A DNA stretch of 64,000 nucleotides from Kordia zhangzhouensis (GTDB taxonomy: Bacteria > Bacteroidota > Bacteroidia > Flavobacteriales > Flavobacteriaceae): assembly GCF_001005305.1 (NCBI RefSeq), contig NZ_LBMH01000008.1, positions 89,516 to 153,515 of the forward strand. Reading direction: 5' to 3'. The notes beneath the pieces were generated by a model, which had not been told where the DNA came from, did not search any database, and saw only the letters and a program-made list of their open reading frames with translations. Numbering within the stretch: the first letter of the stretch is position 1; each line of letters opens with the position of its first letter. This document shows, piece by piece, positions 19,339 through 27,952 of this stretch. The translations under genes were made by a program, and so were the position numbers.

Positions 19339-20451
19339 ATGGAAACTACCATGAATGTATGGATTATGCTGTTTTTTGCATTTGCCATACAAGCTTTTGT
19401 GTTAGGAATTTTATTTTTCTTGAAGCGCAAAGGAGATCGTATCGCCAATAGTATTTTTGGTGTTTTCTTACTATTATTTGCCTACAATCAATTGTTTAAT
19501 TGTGCGTATTGGTCAAGTTATCAAAGCTCTTTTAGTGAACATTTATCATTTACTAATTTCATTCCGTGGGTTTCGTATGGACCGCTTCTGTATGTGTATA
19601 TCAAGCGGGTATTAAACAAATCACCTTTTACTTGGCGTGACTTGCAACACGCAATACCAATTGTATGGATTTTTTGGATTTTTGGGACTTTTTATTTTTT
19701 ACCACACAGTAAAAAAGTAGAGATAGCTCATGAAAATATGTATGAATTGTATGTGAATTGGTGGCCAATTCCAAGAGGATATATGATTTATGCAGTAACT
19801 TTATTGATGTTCATATATGTTTTTAAAATTTACTTTTTATATAAAAGTGAAAAACAAAAAGTTACTGAGCCACAACGTGTTTGGATTAAATCATTATGGC
19901 TTTGTTTTACAGGTTATGCAAGCGTATTTTTTATCTATTTTTTATTGATTTACATGCGCTTAATGACCATTTCGAATGATTATATGATCGGGTATGCAAT
20001 GGTATTTTTTATAGGAATTGTTTCCTACTTTAGTTTTATGCAACAAAGCATATTTTCTGGAAAAACACTCATTCCTTTCGTAAAATATCAAAATAATGGA
20101 CTGTCAGACTCTATTGCCCTAGAAATGAAAGATAAGTTGGTATCTTTAATGGAATCAGATAAATTGTATCTAGATAGTTCGCTTACGCTAGATATTTTGT
20201 CAGCACATTTAAACTTATCTCGACACCATACTTCTCAATTAATTAACGAACATTTTAGCGTAAATTTCTTTGAATTTGTCAATAATTATCGGATTGATGA
20301 AGCTATTAAGATGTTAGAAGATGAATCTAGCACATTAAATATTAATCAAATTATTTATGCTACTGGATTCAATAATCGTACTTCTTTTTACAACGCATTC
20401 AAGAAAAAAACTGGAATCTCTCCAAAAACTTACCGTAATAAACTAGCCTAA
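19339..20451 (+). CDS. membrane-bound AraC family regulator
   Basis: A 370-residue protein whose first 240 residues hold about seven hydrophobic helices (MNVWIMLFFAFAIQAFVLGI, NSIFGVFLLLFAYN, MIYAVTLLMFIYVFKIYFLY and others), followed by an AraC DNA-binding domain. The latter has LTLDILSAHLNLSRHHTSQL (first helix-turn-helix) and INQIIYATGFNNRTSFYNAF (second). This 7TM-AraC layout is common in Flavobacteriia. It sits just upstream of four RiPP precursor genes in the same direction, so control of that cluster is a reasonable inference. A second start at ATG 19351 is possible. Confidence 0.85.
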   Translation: METTMNVWIMLFFAFAIQAFVLGILFFLKRKGDRIANSIFGVFLLLFAYNQLFNCAYWSSYQSSFSEHLSFTNFIPWVSYGPLLYVYIKRVLNKSPFTWRDLQHAIPIVWIFWIFGTFYFLPHSKKVEIAHENMYELYVNWWPIPRGYMIYAVTLLMFIYVFKIYFLYKSEKQKVTEPQRVWIKSLWLCFTGYASVFFIYFLLIYMRLMTISNDYMIGYAMVFFIGIVSYFSFMQQSIFSGKTLIPFVKYQNNGLSDSIALEMKDKLVSLMESDKLYLDSSLTLDILSAHLNLSRHHTSQLINEHFSVNFFEFVNNYRIDEAIKMLEDESSTLNINQIIYATGFNNRTSFYNAFKKKTGISPKTYRNKLA

Positions 20452-20560
20452 ATCATTTTCTGAGTGTTATAATAATTTGTAAACCTTTATCGGTTGGTAT
20501 CTTTTTGTGCTCTTTTCTGACTTCCTTTATAAAAGAAATAAACGGCCATTTATTCAAAAA

Positions 20561-20591
20561 AGTGGAAGCTGAAAAACTGATAGAGTAGGCA
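20561..20591 (+). promoter_or_regulatory. repeated leader element, copy A
   Basis: A 31-base segment beginning AGTGGAAGCTGAAAAACT and ending GAGTAGGCA, 26 bases before the first precursor ATG. Copy B at 20821-20850 matches it apart from a short variable loop and one T/C change. GCT-GAAAA-ACT...AGT-A-GGC can fold as a two-part hairpin, and the T/C change keeps the outer pairing. Confidence 0.65.
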
Positions 20592-20617
20592 ATTACTAAA
20601 ATTAAAATTATTACATC

Positions 20618-20809
20618 ATGAAGAAACAAGCAGTCAATTTTAAACTTGGATTAAACAAATTCGTTGTCTCTAATCTAAATACAGAACAACTTAAAGGAGG
20701 TACAATAGGTATTGAATCTGTTGATCGACTTCATTGTGAAACAGAAGATTGTACACAAGGTTGTGTAACTGTATTATATACCAATTGTAATCACTGTACA
20801 ACGTGTTAA
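20618..20809 (+). CDS. RiPP precursor peptide 1
   Basis: A 63-residue precursor: leader MKKQAVNFKLGLNKFVVSNL followed by NTEQLKGG, cleaved after Gly-Gly, then a 35-residue core with six cysteines (LHC, EDC, QGC, TNC, NHC, TTC) and many Thr/Ser. The leader resembles the Bacteroidota class I lanthipeptide leader (LxLNKxxVxxLN...GG). Whether thioether rings or disulfides form is unknown, because no modification gene is in the window. First of four consecutive precursors; preceded by leader element A. Confidence 0.8.
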   Translation: MKKQAVNFKLGLNKFVVSNLNTEQLKGGTIGIESVDRLHCETEDCTQGCVTVLYTNCNHCTTC

Positions 20810-20820
20810 TCCTTTTTTAA

Positions 20821-20850
20821 AGTGGAAGCCGAAAAACTCACGAGTAGGCA
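20821..20850 (+). promoter_or_regulatory. repeated leader element, copy B
   Basis: The 30-base partner of copy A, AGTGGAAGCCGAAAAACT...GAGTAGGCA, lying 19 bases before the second precursor ATG. It begins 11 bases after the first precursor's stop, so it may act as a leader or as a processing/attenuation element between genes. Confidence 0.65.
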
Positions 20851-20869
20851 TCATAAAAATGTAAATAAA

Positions 20870-21028
20870 ATGAAAAAACAAACAAAAAAGATAGCATTCA
20901 AAAAAACAACAGTCACAGAGTTAAACAGAGTAGCACAAACACAAATAAAAGGAGGTGCGACTTTTACATTCTTAAACTGTCTTTCACGAGGTGATTGTAC
21001 CGCTGGGACTGGAGTTTTATGTTATTAA
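20870..21028 (+). CDS. RiPP precursor peptide 2
   Basis: A 52-residue precursor. The leader MKKQTKKIAFKKTTVTELNR is followed by VAQTQIKGG, and the core ATFTFLNCLSRGDCTAGTGV-LCY has three cysteines with Thr and Ser close by. ATG 20870 is chosen over a GTG at 20822, because the intervening sequence is the repeated leader element and not peptide. The longer open frame would be an artefact. Confidence 0.8.
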   Translation: MKKQTKKIAFKKTTVTELNRVAQTQIKGGATFTFLNCLSRGDCTAGTGVLCY

Positions 21029-21051
21029 GTATAAATTTTAAAAAAAATATC

Positions 21052-21246
21052 ATGAAGAAAAAAGATATCAAAAGATCGTTAAAAATCAATAAATCTAGTG
21101 TTGCAAGTTTATCAGATAAGAAAATTGATATGATTAAAGGTGGATCGGCGGTACCACATTTATGTCCCACTTTTATTCCAATTCTTTGTTTGGTAACTGA
21201 CCGTTCGTGTACGTTTACAGAAACATATCGTACATGTCCGGTGTAA
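21052..21246 (+). CDS. RiPP precursor peptide 3
   Basis: A 64-residue precursor: leader MKKKDIKRSLKINKSSVASL then SDKKIDMIKGG, and a core of 33 residues with four cysteines (HLC, ILC, RSC, RTC) and a Thr-rich TFTETYRT segment. The LKINKSSVASL block is the closest of the four to the standard class I leader. ATG 21052 starts the leader; an in-frame ATG at 20995 overlaps the previous gene and is rejected. Confidence 0.82.
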   Translation: MKKKDIKRSLKINKSSVASLSDKKIDMIKGGSAVPHLCPTFIPILCLVTDRSCTFTETYRTCPV

Positions 21247-21290
21247 AAGTATGAATGAATTTTTTTTATTAATCATTAAAATCCAATAAC

Positions 21291-21470
21291 ATGAAAAAAC
21301 AACAAGTAAAATCTTCTTTAAAGATTAAAAAAGCGACAATTGCAGAGTTGAACGAGGTGCAAACGAACTCGGTAAAAGGAGGATCTACCATTTCGACCTC
21401 TGTATTGGCAGCGTTGTGTGCAACTATCAATCCGTTAGATTGTACCATGAGTGCTTATTGTGCGTACTAA
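21291..21470 (+). CDS. RiPP precursor peptide 4 (59 residues)
   Basis: Short precursor. Leader MKKQQVKSSLKIKKATIAEL then NEVQTNSVKGG, followed by a 28-residue core rich in Ser/Thr with three cysteines (STISTSVLAALC, LDC, YC). LKIKKATIAELN matches the class I lanthipeptide leader pattern well. Codon structure is intact from ATG 21291 to TAA 21468-21470. It ends the precursor run and is followed by a strong terminator, so genes 1-4 probably form one transcript with possible internal starts. Confidence 0.82.
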   Translation: MKKQQVKSSLKIKKATIAELNEVQTNSVKGGSTISTSVLAALCATINPLDCTMSAYCAY

Positions 21471-21505
21471 CGTACTGTATTTTAATTAATTTAATTACTA
21501 GTGAG

Positions 21506-21537
21506 CAACTCCAAACCTGTGTTTGGAGTTGTTTTTT
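21506..21537 (+). terminator. terminator of the RiPP precursor cluster
   Basis: CAACTCCAAAC and GTTTGGAGTTG form a perfect 11-bp stem around CTGT, followed by six T residues. Confidence 0.92.
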
Positions 21538-21599
21538 GTGATTTATCGCCATAAACGAAAGATTTCTGTTAAATTGCGGACTCTTATAACATACAATTC

Positions 21600-22349
21600 A
21601 TGTGTGATTTGATAATTTATGTCATCTTAGGGCTTGTAGTTGGTTATATTGGTGGTTTTGCTGGTATTGGTGGCGGTCCTTTTTTAGTTTCTTTTTTAGT
21701 CTTGTATTGCGGAATGTCACAATTAGCGGCTCAAGGAAATGTATTAACCATGATGTTAGGTCCTATGAGCCTTTTGGGAGTTTTGTCTTTATACGAGTAT
21801 GTGAAAAAACAATGGATATCTATTTGTATAGGAGTTCTTTTTTATTGTATCTGTTCTTATTTCGGAGCTGTATTTGCTTTTTATATTGGCGAAACAGATT
21901 TAAAGTATTATTTCGCGATATTATTAATTTTAATAGCAATACTTCAGTTTAGATCCTACTTTCGTAAAAATACAATCGCTGCTAGTAAAGAATATATTTC
22001 ATTCTATTGGATTGCAGTATTAGCATCAATTACAGGAATTTTGGGCGGAATGTTTGGGATAGGAGCAGGTGTGTTAATGATTCCTATTTTGATAGGAGTT
22101 TTTAAATTAAAAAAAGAATATGCACGAGCAATGAGCTTAGCCATATTAATTCCTCCTGTAAGTTATGGAGCTTTTATTAAATACAATTTTGAAAACCCTG
22201 TCAATTGGCAATTGGTTGGCGTTTTATTTGGCACCTACTTTATTGCTAATTTTTTTGGAGCAAAAATGGGGAGTAAAATATCTGGAACTACATTCACGTT
22301 GATTTACGGATTCATCTTACTAGCAATTGCTATCATTTATTTGGTTTAA
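21600..22349 (+). CDS. TSUP/TauE-SafE family permease
   Basis: A 249-residue membrane protein with about eight hydrophobic helices in two similar halves. The repeated glycine motifs GGFAGIGGGPFLVSF and GGMFGIGAGVLMIPIL mark the TSUP family, whose members move sulfite, sulfonates or other organic anions. The substrate here is unknown. It follows the RiPP terminator, so it is probably independent of the precursor genes; a role as peptide exporter would not fit the family. Confidence 0.85.
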   Translation: MCDLIIYVILGLVVGYIGGFAGIGGGPFLVSFLVLYCGMSQLAAQGNVLTMMLGPMSLLGVLSLYEYVKKQWISICIGVLFYCICSYFGAVFAFYIGETDLKYYFAILLILIAILQFRSYFRKNTIAASKEYISFYWIAVLASITGILGGMFGIGAGVLMIPILIGVFKLKKEYARAMSLAILIPPVSYGAFIKYNFENPVNWQLVGVLFGTYFIANFFGAKMGSKISGTTFTLIYGFILLAIAIIYLV

Positions 22350-22399
22350 ATGGAAAGATTATAGATGAGAATATAAATGTTTGTATAAAAAACAACAAA

Positions 22400-22424
22400 G
22401 CACCAACAATATTTGTTGATGCTC
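22400..22424. terminator. weak hairpin between convergent genes
   Basis: AGCACCAACA and TGTTGATGCT can form a stem with a mismatch around ATATT, between the permease and the convergent fahA gene. Confidence 0.4.
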
Positions 22425-22447
22425 TGTAAATATAGTATACCTAAAAG

Positions 22448-23737
22448 TTATTTCTTTTTCGATTGAAATACCGGGAGTAATTTAGTAGAAACTTCTCCAA
22501 AACCAATACGTACATGCTCATTTTTACAATAACCACGCATCGTAACGGTATCTCCATCGTTGATAAAAGTTCGTTCTGAACCATCATTTAATTTCACAGG
22601 ATTTTTTCCAGCCCATGATAATTCTAACATTGAGCCATATGAATCTGGTGTTTTACCAGATAAGGTTCCACTTCCCATCATGTCACCAGAATTTACGGGA
22701 CAACCATTTACAGTATGATGTGTTAACTGTTGTGCCATATTCCAGTACATATATTTAAAATTAGAACGAGAAACGATAGTTTCAGTGCCATTTTCTGGTG
22801 TAATACCAACTTCTAAGTTGATATCAAAACTTTTCTTTCCTGTATATTGTAAGTATGGTAATTGAGGCTTCAAAGGTTTAGGTGTTTCCACTCTAAAAGG
22901 ATCCAAGGCATCTAAAGTCACAATCCATGGGGAAATAGAAGAAGCAAAGCTTTTTCCTAAAAATGGACCAAGAGGTACATATTCCCACTTTTGAATATCA
23001 CGTGCACTCCAATCATTAAATAATACGACACCAAAAATGTAATCTTCAGCTTCTTCAATTGGAATTGGTTCTCCTAAATGATTGGCGTCAGTAGTAATAA
23101 AAGCCATTTCTAATTCAAAATCGACACGTTTTGAAGGACCAAAAACAGGTGTGTCTGTTCCTGCAGGCAATGTTTGTCCTTGCGGACGATGAATTGGAAT
23201 TCCAGAAGGAATGATTGAAGAACTTCTTCCGTGGTATCCCACAGGGATGTGTAACCAATTAGGCATTAGTGCGTTGTCTTCTCCACGAAACATCTTTCCT
23301 ACATTAGTTGCATGTTCAATACTTGAATAGAAATCAGTATAATCTCCAATTTGTACTGGCAATTGCATTTCAATTTCATCAAGTGTAAAAATGACGGTAT
23401 TTTTATGCTCTTCGTTATCACGTAAACTTGGATTATCAGCATCAAAAATATTTCCAATACGATTTCGTACCAAGCGCCATGTTTTCTTTCCATCAGAAAT
23501 AAAATCATTCAAACTATCTTGAAGAAAAATATCATCTGTTAAAGGGATTCCTTCAAAATAACCTAATTGGTGTAACGCTCCAAGATCAATTGCGTAATCG
23601 CCAATTCGAGTTCCTATAGTAATTACATCATCTCTAGTAAGGAAAACTCCAAAAGGTATATTTTGAATGGGAAAGTCACTATCGGGAGAAACTTCGAGCC
23701 ATGTTTTTCGGTTGGGATTATTGGTTGTATTTGGCAT
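22448..23737 (-). CDS. fahA: fumarylacetoacetase
   Basis: A 429-residue hydrolase completing tyrosine catabolism (fumarylacetoacetate to fumarate and acetoacetate). It has the N-terminal SH3-like domain and the catalytic domain with IGDYTDFYSSIEHATNVGKM, PVGYHGRSSSI, the metal-binding DFELEMAFIT, and FNDWSARDIQKWEYVPLGPF, all diagnostic. Length fits. It is a single gene divergent from glyA; other tyrosine-degradation genes are not in the window. Confidence 0.96.
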   Translation of the reverse strand: MPNTTNNPNRKTWLEVSPDSDFPIQNIPFGVFLTRDDVITIGTRIGDYAIDLGALHQLGYFEGIPLTDDIFLQDSLNDFISDGKKTWRLVRNRIGNIFDADNPSLRDNEEHKNTVIFTLDEIEMQLPVQIGDYTDFYSSIEHATNVGKMFRGEDNALMPNWLHIPVGYHGRSSSIIPSGIPIHRPQGQTLPAGTDTPVFGPSKRVDFELEMAFITTDANHLGEPIPIEEAEDYIFGVVLFNDWSARDIQKWEYVPLGPFLGKSFASSISPWIVTLDALDPFRVETPKPLKPQLPYLQYTGKKSFDINLEVGITPENGTETIVSRSNFKYMYWNMAQQLTHHTVNGCPVNSGDMMGSGTLSGKTPDSYGSMLELSWAGKNPVKLNDGSERTFINDGDTVTMRGYCKNEHVRIGFGEVSTKLLPVFQSKKK

Positions 23738-23859
23738 AGCTGTTTTGAATATTTAGGTTTTGAAAAAAAATGTTATTTCTTTCCAAATATATGAGTTTTC
23801 TATATGAGTTATGGAATCTAAATCATATTTTTGGATTTTATTAACATAGAGTCAAAAGA

Positions 23860-25134
23860 ATGCAACGCGACGAACAAATTTTTGAATTAATTCAAGCTGA
23901 AAAAGAAAGACAACTCGAAGGATTAGAATTAATCGCTTCAGAGAATTTTGTAAGTGATCAGGTCATGGAGGCCGTAGGTTCTGTACTAACTAATAAATAT
24001 GCAGAAGGGTATCCAGGAAAACGCTATTATGGCGGTTGTGAAGTAGTAGATGAGGTAGAAACTATAGCTATTGAACGTGCCAAAGCTTTATTTGGCGCTG
24101 AATGGGTTAATGTACAACCTCACAGTGGAAGTCAGGCGAATACAGCTGTTTTTGCAGCATGTTTAAAACCTGGAGATAAAATTCTAGGATTTGACTTGTC
24201 GCATGGAGGACATTTAACGCATGGATCACCAGTCAATTTTTCAGGGAAATTGTACAATCCTGTTTTTTACGGAGTAGAAGAAGAAACAGGTGTATTAAAC
24301 TATGATAAAATTCAAGAAATTGCAACCAAAGAGCAACCAAAAATGATTATTGCGGGTGCTTCTGCGTATTCAAGAGATATAGATTTTAAGCGCTTTCGCG
24401 AGATTGCAGACAGTGTCAATGCCTTGTTATTAGCTGATATTTCGCATCCTTCGGGTTTAATAGCTAAAGGAATTTTAAATGACCCACTTCCTTATTGCCA
24501 TATTGTAACAACAACTACTCACAAAACACTTCGTGGACCTCGTGGAGGAATGATTATGATGGGTAAAGATTTTGACAATCCATTTGGGATTAAACTAAAA
24601 AACGGAAGTCTTCGTAAAATGTCTTCTTTGTTAGATGGAGCTGTTTTTCCAGGAAATCAAGGAGGTCCTTTAGAACATGTAATTGCTGGAAAAGCTATTG
24701 CTTTTGGAGAAGCATTGACAGATGAGTATATGCATTACATTTTGCAAGTTCAAAAAAATGCAAAAGCTATGGCAAATGCCTTTATAGCTAAAGGATATCA
24801 TATCATTTCTGGAGGAACTGATAATCATATGATGTTGATTGATCTTCGGAATAAAAATATTACAGGAAAAGACGCAGAAAAAGCATTAGGAAAAGCTGAT
24901 ATTACTGTAAATAAGAACATGGTTCCTTTTGATGATAAAAGTCCGTTTGTAACTTCTGGAATTCGCGTAGGTACTGCTGCAGTAACCACAAGAGGTTTAA
25001 AAGAGGACGATATGGAGTTGATTGTTGCATATATAGACGAAGCAATAACCAACTATGAAAACGAAGAAATTTTAGAAAACATAGCATTTAAAGTAAATGT
25101 AATGATGGCTGATAGACCATTATTTGTATCATAA
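23860..25134 (+). CDS. glyA: serine hydroxymethyltransferase
   Basis: A 424-residue PLP enzyme interconverting serine and glycine with tetrahydrofolate. Motifs: [35 protein letters not shown], and [16 protein letters not shown] with the PLP lysine. TATTTTTG at 23826-23833 fits a -7 element and lies 26 bases before the ATG, although no clear -33 element is seen. Downstream lies a decayed reading frame, with no terminator obvious. Confidence 0.97.
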   Translation: MQRDEQIFELIQAEKERQLEGLELIASENFVSDQVMEAVGSVLTNKYAEGYPGKRYYGGCEVVDEVETIAIERAKALFGAEWVNVQPHSGSQANTAVFAACLKPGDKILGFDLSHGGHLTHGSPVNFSGKLYNPVFYGVEEETGVLNYDKIQEIATKEQPKMIIAGASAYSRDIDFKRFREIADSVNALLLADISHPSGLIAKGILNDPLPYCHIVTTTTHKTLRGPRGGMIMMGKDFDNPFGIKLKNGSLRKMSSLLDGAVFPGNQGGPLEHVIAGKAIAFGEALTDEYMHYILQVQKNAKAMANAFIAKGYHIISGGTDNHMMLIDLRNKNITGKDAEKALGKADITVNKNMVPFDDKSPFVTSGIRVGTAAVTTRGLKEDDMELIVAYIDEAITNYENEEILENIAFKVNVMMADRPLFVS

Positions 25135-25202
25135 CAATCACATTACGAGCGTACTCATATTCTTTTTAACATGAATTTGTTTATATTCTAGATGTGACAA
25201 AT

Positions 25203-25800
25203 ATGAAAAAATATACGATTACGCTCGTTTTTCTTCTTTACGCTTCTTTCTTTCATGCTCAAATTTTATTTGAGGAATAAAGTAAAACCAAACGGAACAT
25301 CTAGTAATAAAGCTGGTATTGAAGCTAGATGATAGCTACTAGTAGCGGATAAAATATGTACAGGCATGTCTTTTGCGGAGAAGCATTTTTAGGTCAAAAT
25401 ACGGCAACAGAATTTTTTGGACTAGGCACGCTAACTACAATTAATCAATTACAAGTAATGTGGGCAAGTGATACCATCCATAGACACGTTTGCTAATGTA
25501 ACGTCAAATCAACTGTTGACAGTCACAGAAGCTAGCACATTGAGTGTTGCAGAAAAAATTACAAAACAATTCCGCTTATCCGAATCCTACTTCTAACCAT
25601 CTATAATATTTCTACACAATACGAGCAATCATATTCTATAGCAATTTTTGATAGTGTTGGTAAAGAATTGTTTTCAAAAACGTATCAAAATAGACAAACA
25701 CACGTAGATGTTTCTGCCGCTTTCAAGCGGCATATACTTTTTATAGATTTCTTCTGCGGAAGCGAAAACAGTGCAGAAAATAATAATTCATTAAAATTTT
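25203..25800 (+). pseudogene. decayed T9SS-secreted protein with ASPIC/UnbV-like region
   Basis: Remnants in three frames. The 5' end is an intact signal peptide (MKKYTITLVFLLYASFFHAQ) with a stop at 25278. From about 25374, CGEAFLGQNTATEFFGLG and TTINQLQVMWASD resemble the end of an ASPIC/UnbV domain. At 25577, in another frame, YPNPTSNHL is the hallmark of a type IX secretion sorting domain, followed after one more frameshift by YSIAIFDSVGKELFSKTYQ and THVDVS. The parent gene would have been far longer, so there has been internal deletion as well as frameshifts. No expressed product is expected. Confidence 0.75.
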
Positions 25801-26230
25801 AGAAAAGATGTAAAATTGCAAGAATTAGTAGCGCTATCCCCACAATTACTTTAAAAGGCATTAATTTTTTAGAAATTTTCACCAAAGTTTCTCCAACGGC
25901 AGGAATTTGACTTAATACATGTGTTAATAGTAACAATCCACCAGCAATTGCCGCAATGGTATATAAAAGATGAGAAAATCCTAGTAAATACCATATACCA
26001 AGGCCAAGAGAAATACCTCCAATTACGGTGGTAAAAGGCATTAGTTTTTTGGCAATATTGTTAAAGAAGTCACTTTCACCATCAAGTTTGTCTAACGCAG
26101 TAACGCCTAGTAAAATTCCAGCTAAGATGTTTGCAATGTCAAATAAAAGTCCCATACTATTTTTCAGTTTAGAGTGTAAATATTGTTTATATTCATTATT
26201 TACTTCTAAAGATACACAAAAAAATGGCAT
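25799..26230 (-). CDS. small membrane protein with internal repeat
   Basis: A 143-residue protein (or 118 if ATG 26155 is used, which I slightly prefer because the first membrane helix begins there). Four hydrophobic helices are arranged as two similar halves, each containing KKLMPF followed by a Gly/Ile-rich helix (TVIGGISLGLGIWYLL; KVIVGIALLILAILHLF). I do not recognise the family. It is a single gene bordered by the decayed gene and a lipoprotein gene. Confidence 0.65.
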   Translation of the reverse strand: MPFFCVSLEVNNEYKQYLHSKLKNSMGLLFDIANILAGILLGVTALDKLDGESDFFNNIAKKLMPFTTVIGGISLGLGIWYLLGFSHLLYTIAAIAGGLLLLTHVLSQIPAVGETLVKISKKLMPFKVIVGIALLILAILHLF

Positions 26231-26301
26231 CCTAATATAGCATATGTACTTTAAGCTTCTTTTCGTTATATGGTTATGTTTTAAGGACGAAAATTAGATA
26301 A

Positions 26302-27867
26302 TTAATCGTCATTAAAAGTAGTGTGATTGTATGCGCCAACATCTGAAGGATTTGTTCTAGGATTTCCTAAAAGATCACTTTGAACCGCTGGAATACTGGA
26401 GGTGTTTCCTCTTTCAATAGCAGCAGAGTTTTCTCCTATAATGAATTCGTTTTTTGCAGTGTCTTTGAAGTCGATTGTATTTGAGTTGATAACCAATTCA
26501 ATTTCATCAAAGAGAGTAGTATTTGAAAAATTGTATAATTCATCATTGGTAAATCGACCATTGAAATCATTAAACTTGATTAAAGAGTTGGTAAAGTTGT
26601 AGTTTAACGCAACACTTGAATCGTTTTCAGTTTTTTGTAAAAAGAGTTCAACAGCATTACTTCCATCAATAATACAATTTGAAAAATCAGCACGTTCCAA
26701 ATCAGCAGTAAAAGTAGTGCCATCTACTTCCAAGAAATTGTCAATTAAAACTGTAGGAGTGACTCTAAAACTATTACTCCAATAATTGGCAAAGGTACAG
26801 TGTCTAAAGGTGTACTCGCCTCCTAAATTTAAATATAAAGATGCTTGTCCAGCACTACCAATTACAGAATTGTTAGCTTCAATATGTCCTGTTCGTGCTA
26901 GCAAACCAATCGTAGCACTGTTATATATTTTAGAATTATTAAGTGTTAATGTAGGATTGGTAGTTCCATCACTATTTTCTGTTAAAAGACCTACAGAAGC
27001 ATTTTTAATTGTAGCATAATTGATGTGATTATTTGTGCTTCCATCCGTAAGCCAAATAGTTCCCCATTGTCCAGGAATGTTTGCAAAAGAGGGCTCCAAA
27101 CGATCGCCTTCAAAAATTACTTCATTTTCCATGTTTTCAGTAGAGCTTAGCAAACCATTGACTTGCAAAGAGCCCATGTTTCCTACAATAATTCCTGAAT
27201 TTGCATGAAAATGTACGCGAGCTCCTGCTTCTATATTGAGTACTTTATTTTCGCCTACGGCAGCATAACCATACACTACATATGGTTTTTCATTTGTCCA
27301 TGTAAGTTCACTATCTTCCAAAAAGAAACCTTCAATGCGTGTTTCATTGCCTTCGTCATCTACATTTAAGAGTAAAGTTTCTACTGTTCCATCATCAAAT
27401 TGTTGCGGATATAGAAATACAGCATCCTGTACCAATGTAACTAGTTCAACTTTTTGTTGATTGCTTCCTGTGTCAAATTCAATTGCATCGGTATATAAAA
27501 ATTGATTTCCGCCAGAAAAATCATTAATGTCAATAGTGGTTTCTATAAAAATGTACATGCTGTCATTAGCAAGTAATTCAATGTCTTCAAACACTTTTCC
27601 TGCAATTCCATCAACATTTAAACGATATTTAGAGGCAGAGCCTTCTCCCAATTGTATTGAAGGAATATTGATATCGTCATCACTTCGGTTATATACTTTT
27701 AAATTGTAGGTACTTGAGCCAATATTGGTAAAAACCGTATCAAGAAAAACGGTGTCTTTTGAAAATTGTAATTGTCCCGAACTTGGCACTGTGACAAAAT
27801 CTTTTCGGCAGGAACTCCAAAGAATCGTGATTGCAAGAATCAGAAACGTATATAAAAACTTTTTCAT
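26302..27867 (-). CDS. lipoprotein with predicted beta-helix repeats
   Basis: A 521-residue lipoprotein (lipobox WSSC, Cys20). An N-terminal Ig-like region (about 30-160) is followed by NVDDEGNETRIEGFF and a long stretch of Asn/Gly-rich short strands, such as INYATIKNASVGLL, LTLNNSKIYNSATIGLLART and ADFSNCIIDGS, typical of right-handed parallel beta-helices. The C-terminus has LLGNPRTNPSDVGAYNH, a motif common at the end of such proteins. Probably surface or periplasmic; no catalytic residues can be assigned. Confidence 0.7.
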   Translation of the reverse strand: MKKFLYTFLILAITILWSSCRKDFVTVPSSGQLQFSKDTVFLDTVFTNIGSSTYNLKVYNRSDDDINIPSIQLGEGSASKYRLNVDGIAGKVFEDIELLANDSMYIFIETTIDINDFSGGNQFLYTDAIEFDTGSNQQKVELVTLVQDAVFLYPQQFDDGTVETLLLNVDDEGNETRIEGFFLEDSELTWTNEKPYVVYGYAAVGENKVLNIEAGARVHFHANSGIIVGNMGSLQVNGLLSSTENMENEVIFEGDRLEPSFANIPGQWGTIWLTDGSTNNHINYATIKNASVGLLTENSDGTTNPTLTLNNSKIYNSATIGLLARTGHIEANNSVIGSAGQASLYLNLGGEYTFRHCTFANYWSNSFRVTPTVLIDNFLEVDGTTFTADLERADFSNCIIDGSNAVELFLQKTENDSSVALNYNFTNSLIKFNDFNGRFTNDELYNFSNTTLFDEIELVINSNTIDFKDTAKNEFIIGENSAAIERGNTSSIPAVQSDLLGNPRTNPSDVGAYNHTTFNDD

Positions 27868-27952
27868 TGTATATTTTTAGTTGGTCTATAGCAGCGTATG
27901 ATATAGTTAGCTGTAAAAATATAACTTTTTGAAGTTCTAATTATTGTTTCTG

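Noticed and set aside
20489..20500. ATCGGTTGGTAT, resembling half of the TetR operator, ahead of the RiPP cluster
   Set aside because: Only the right half matches ATACCGATTGGTAT; the left arm ATACC is absent, so it is not a convincing site.
21600..22349. RiPP exporter
   Set aside because: The glycine motifs are those of TSUP anion permeases, and a strong terminator separates it from the precursors.
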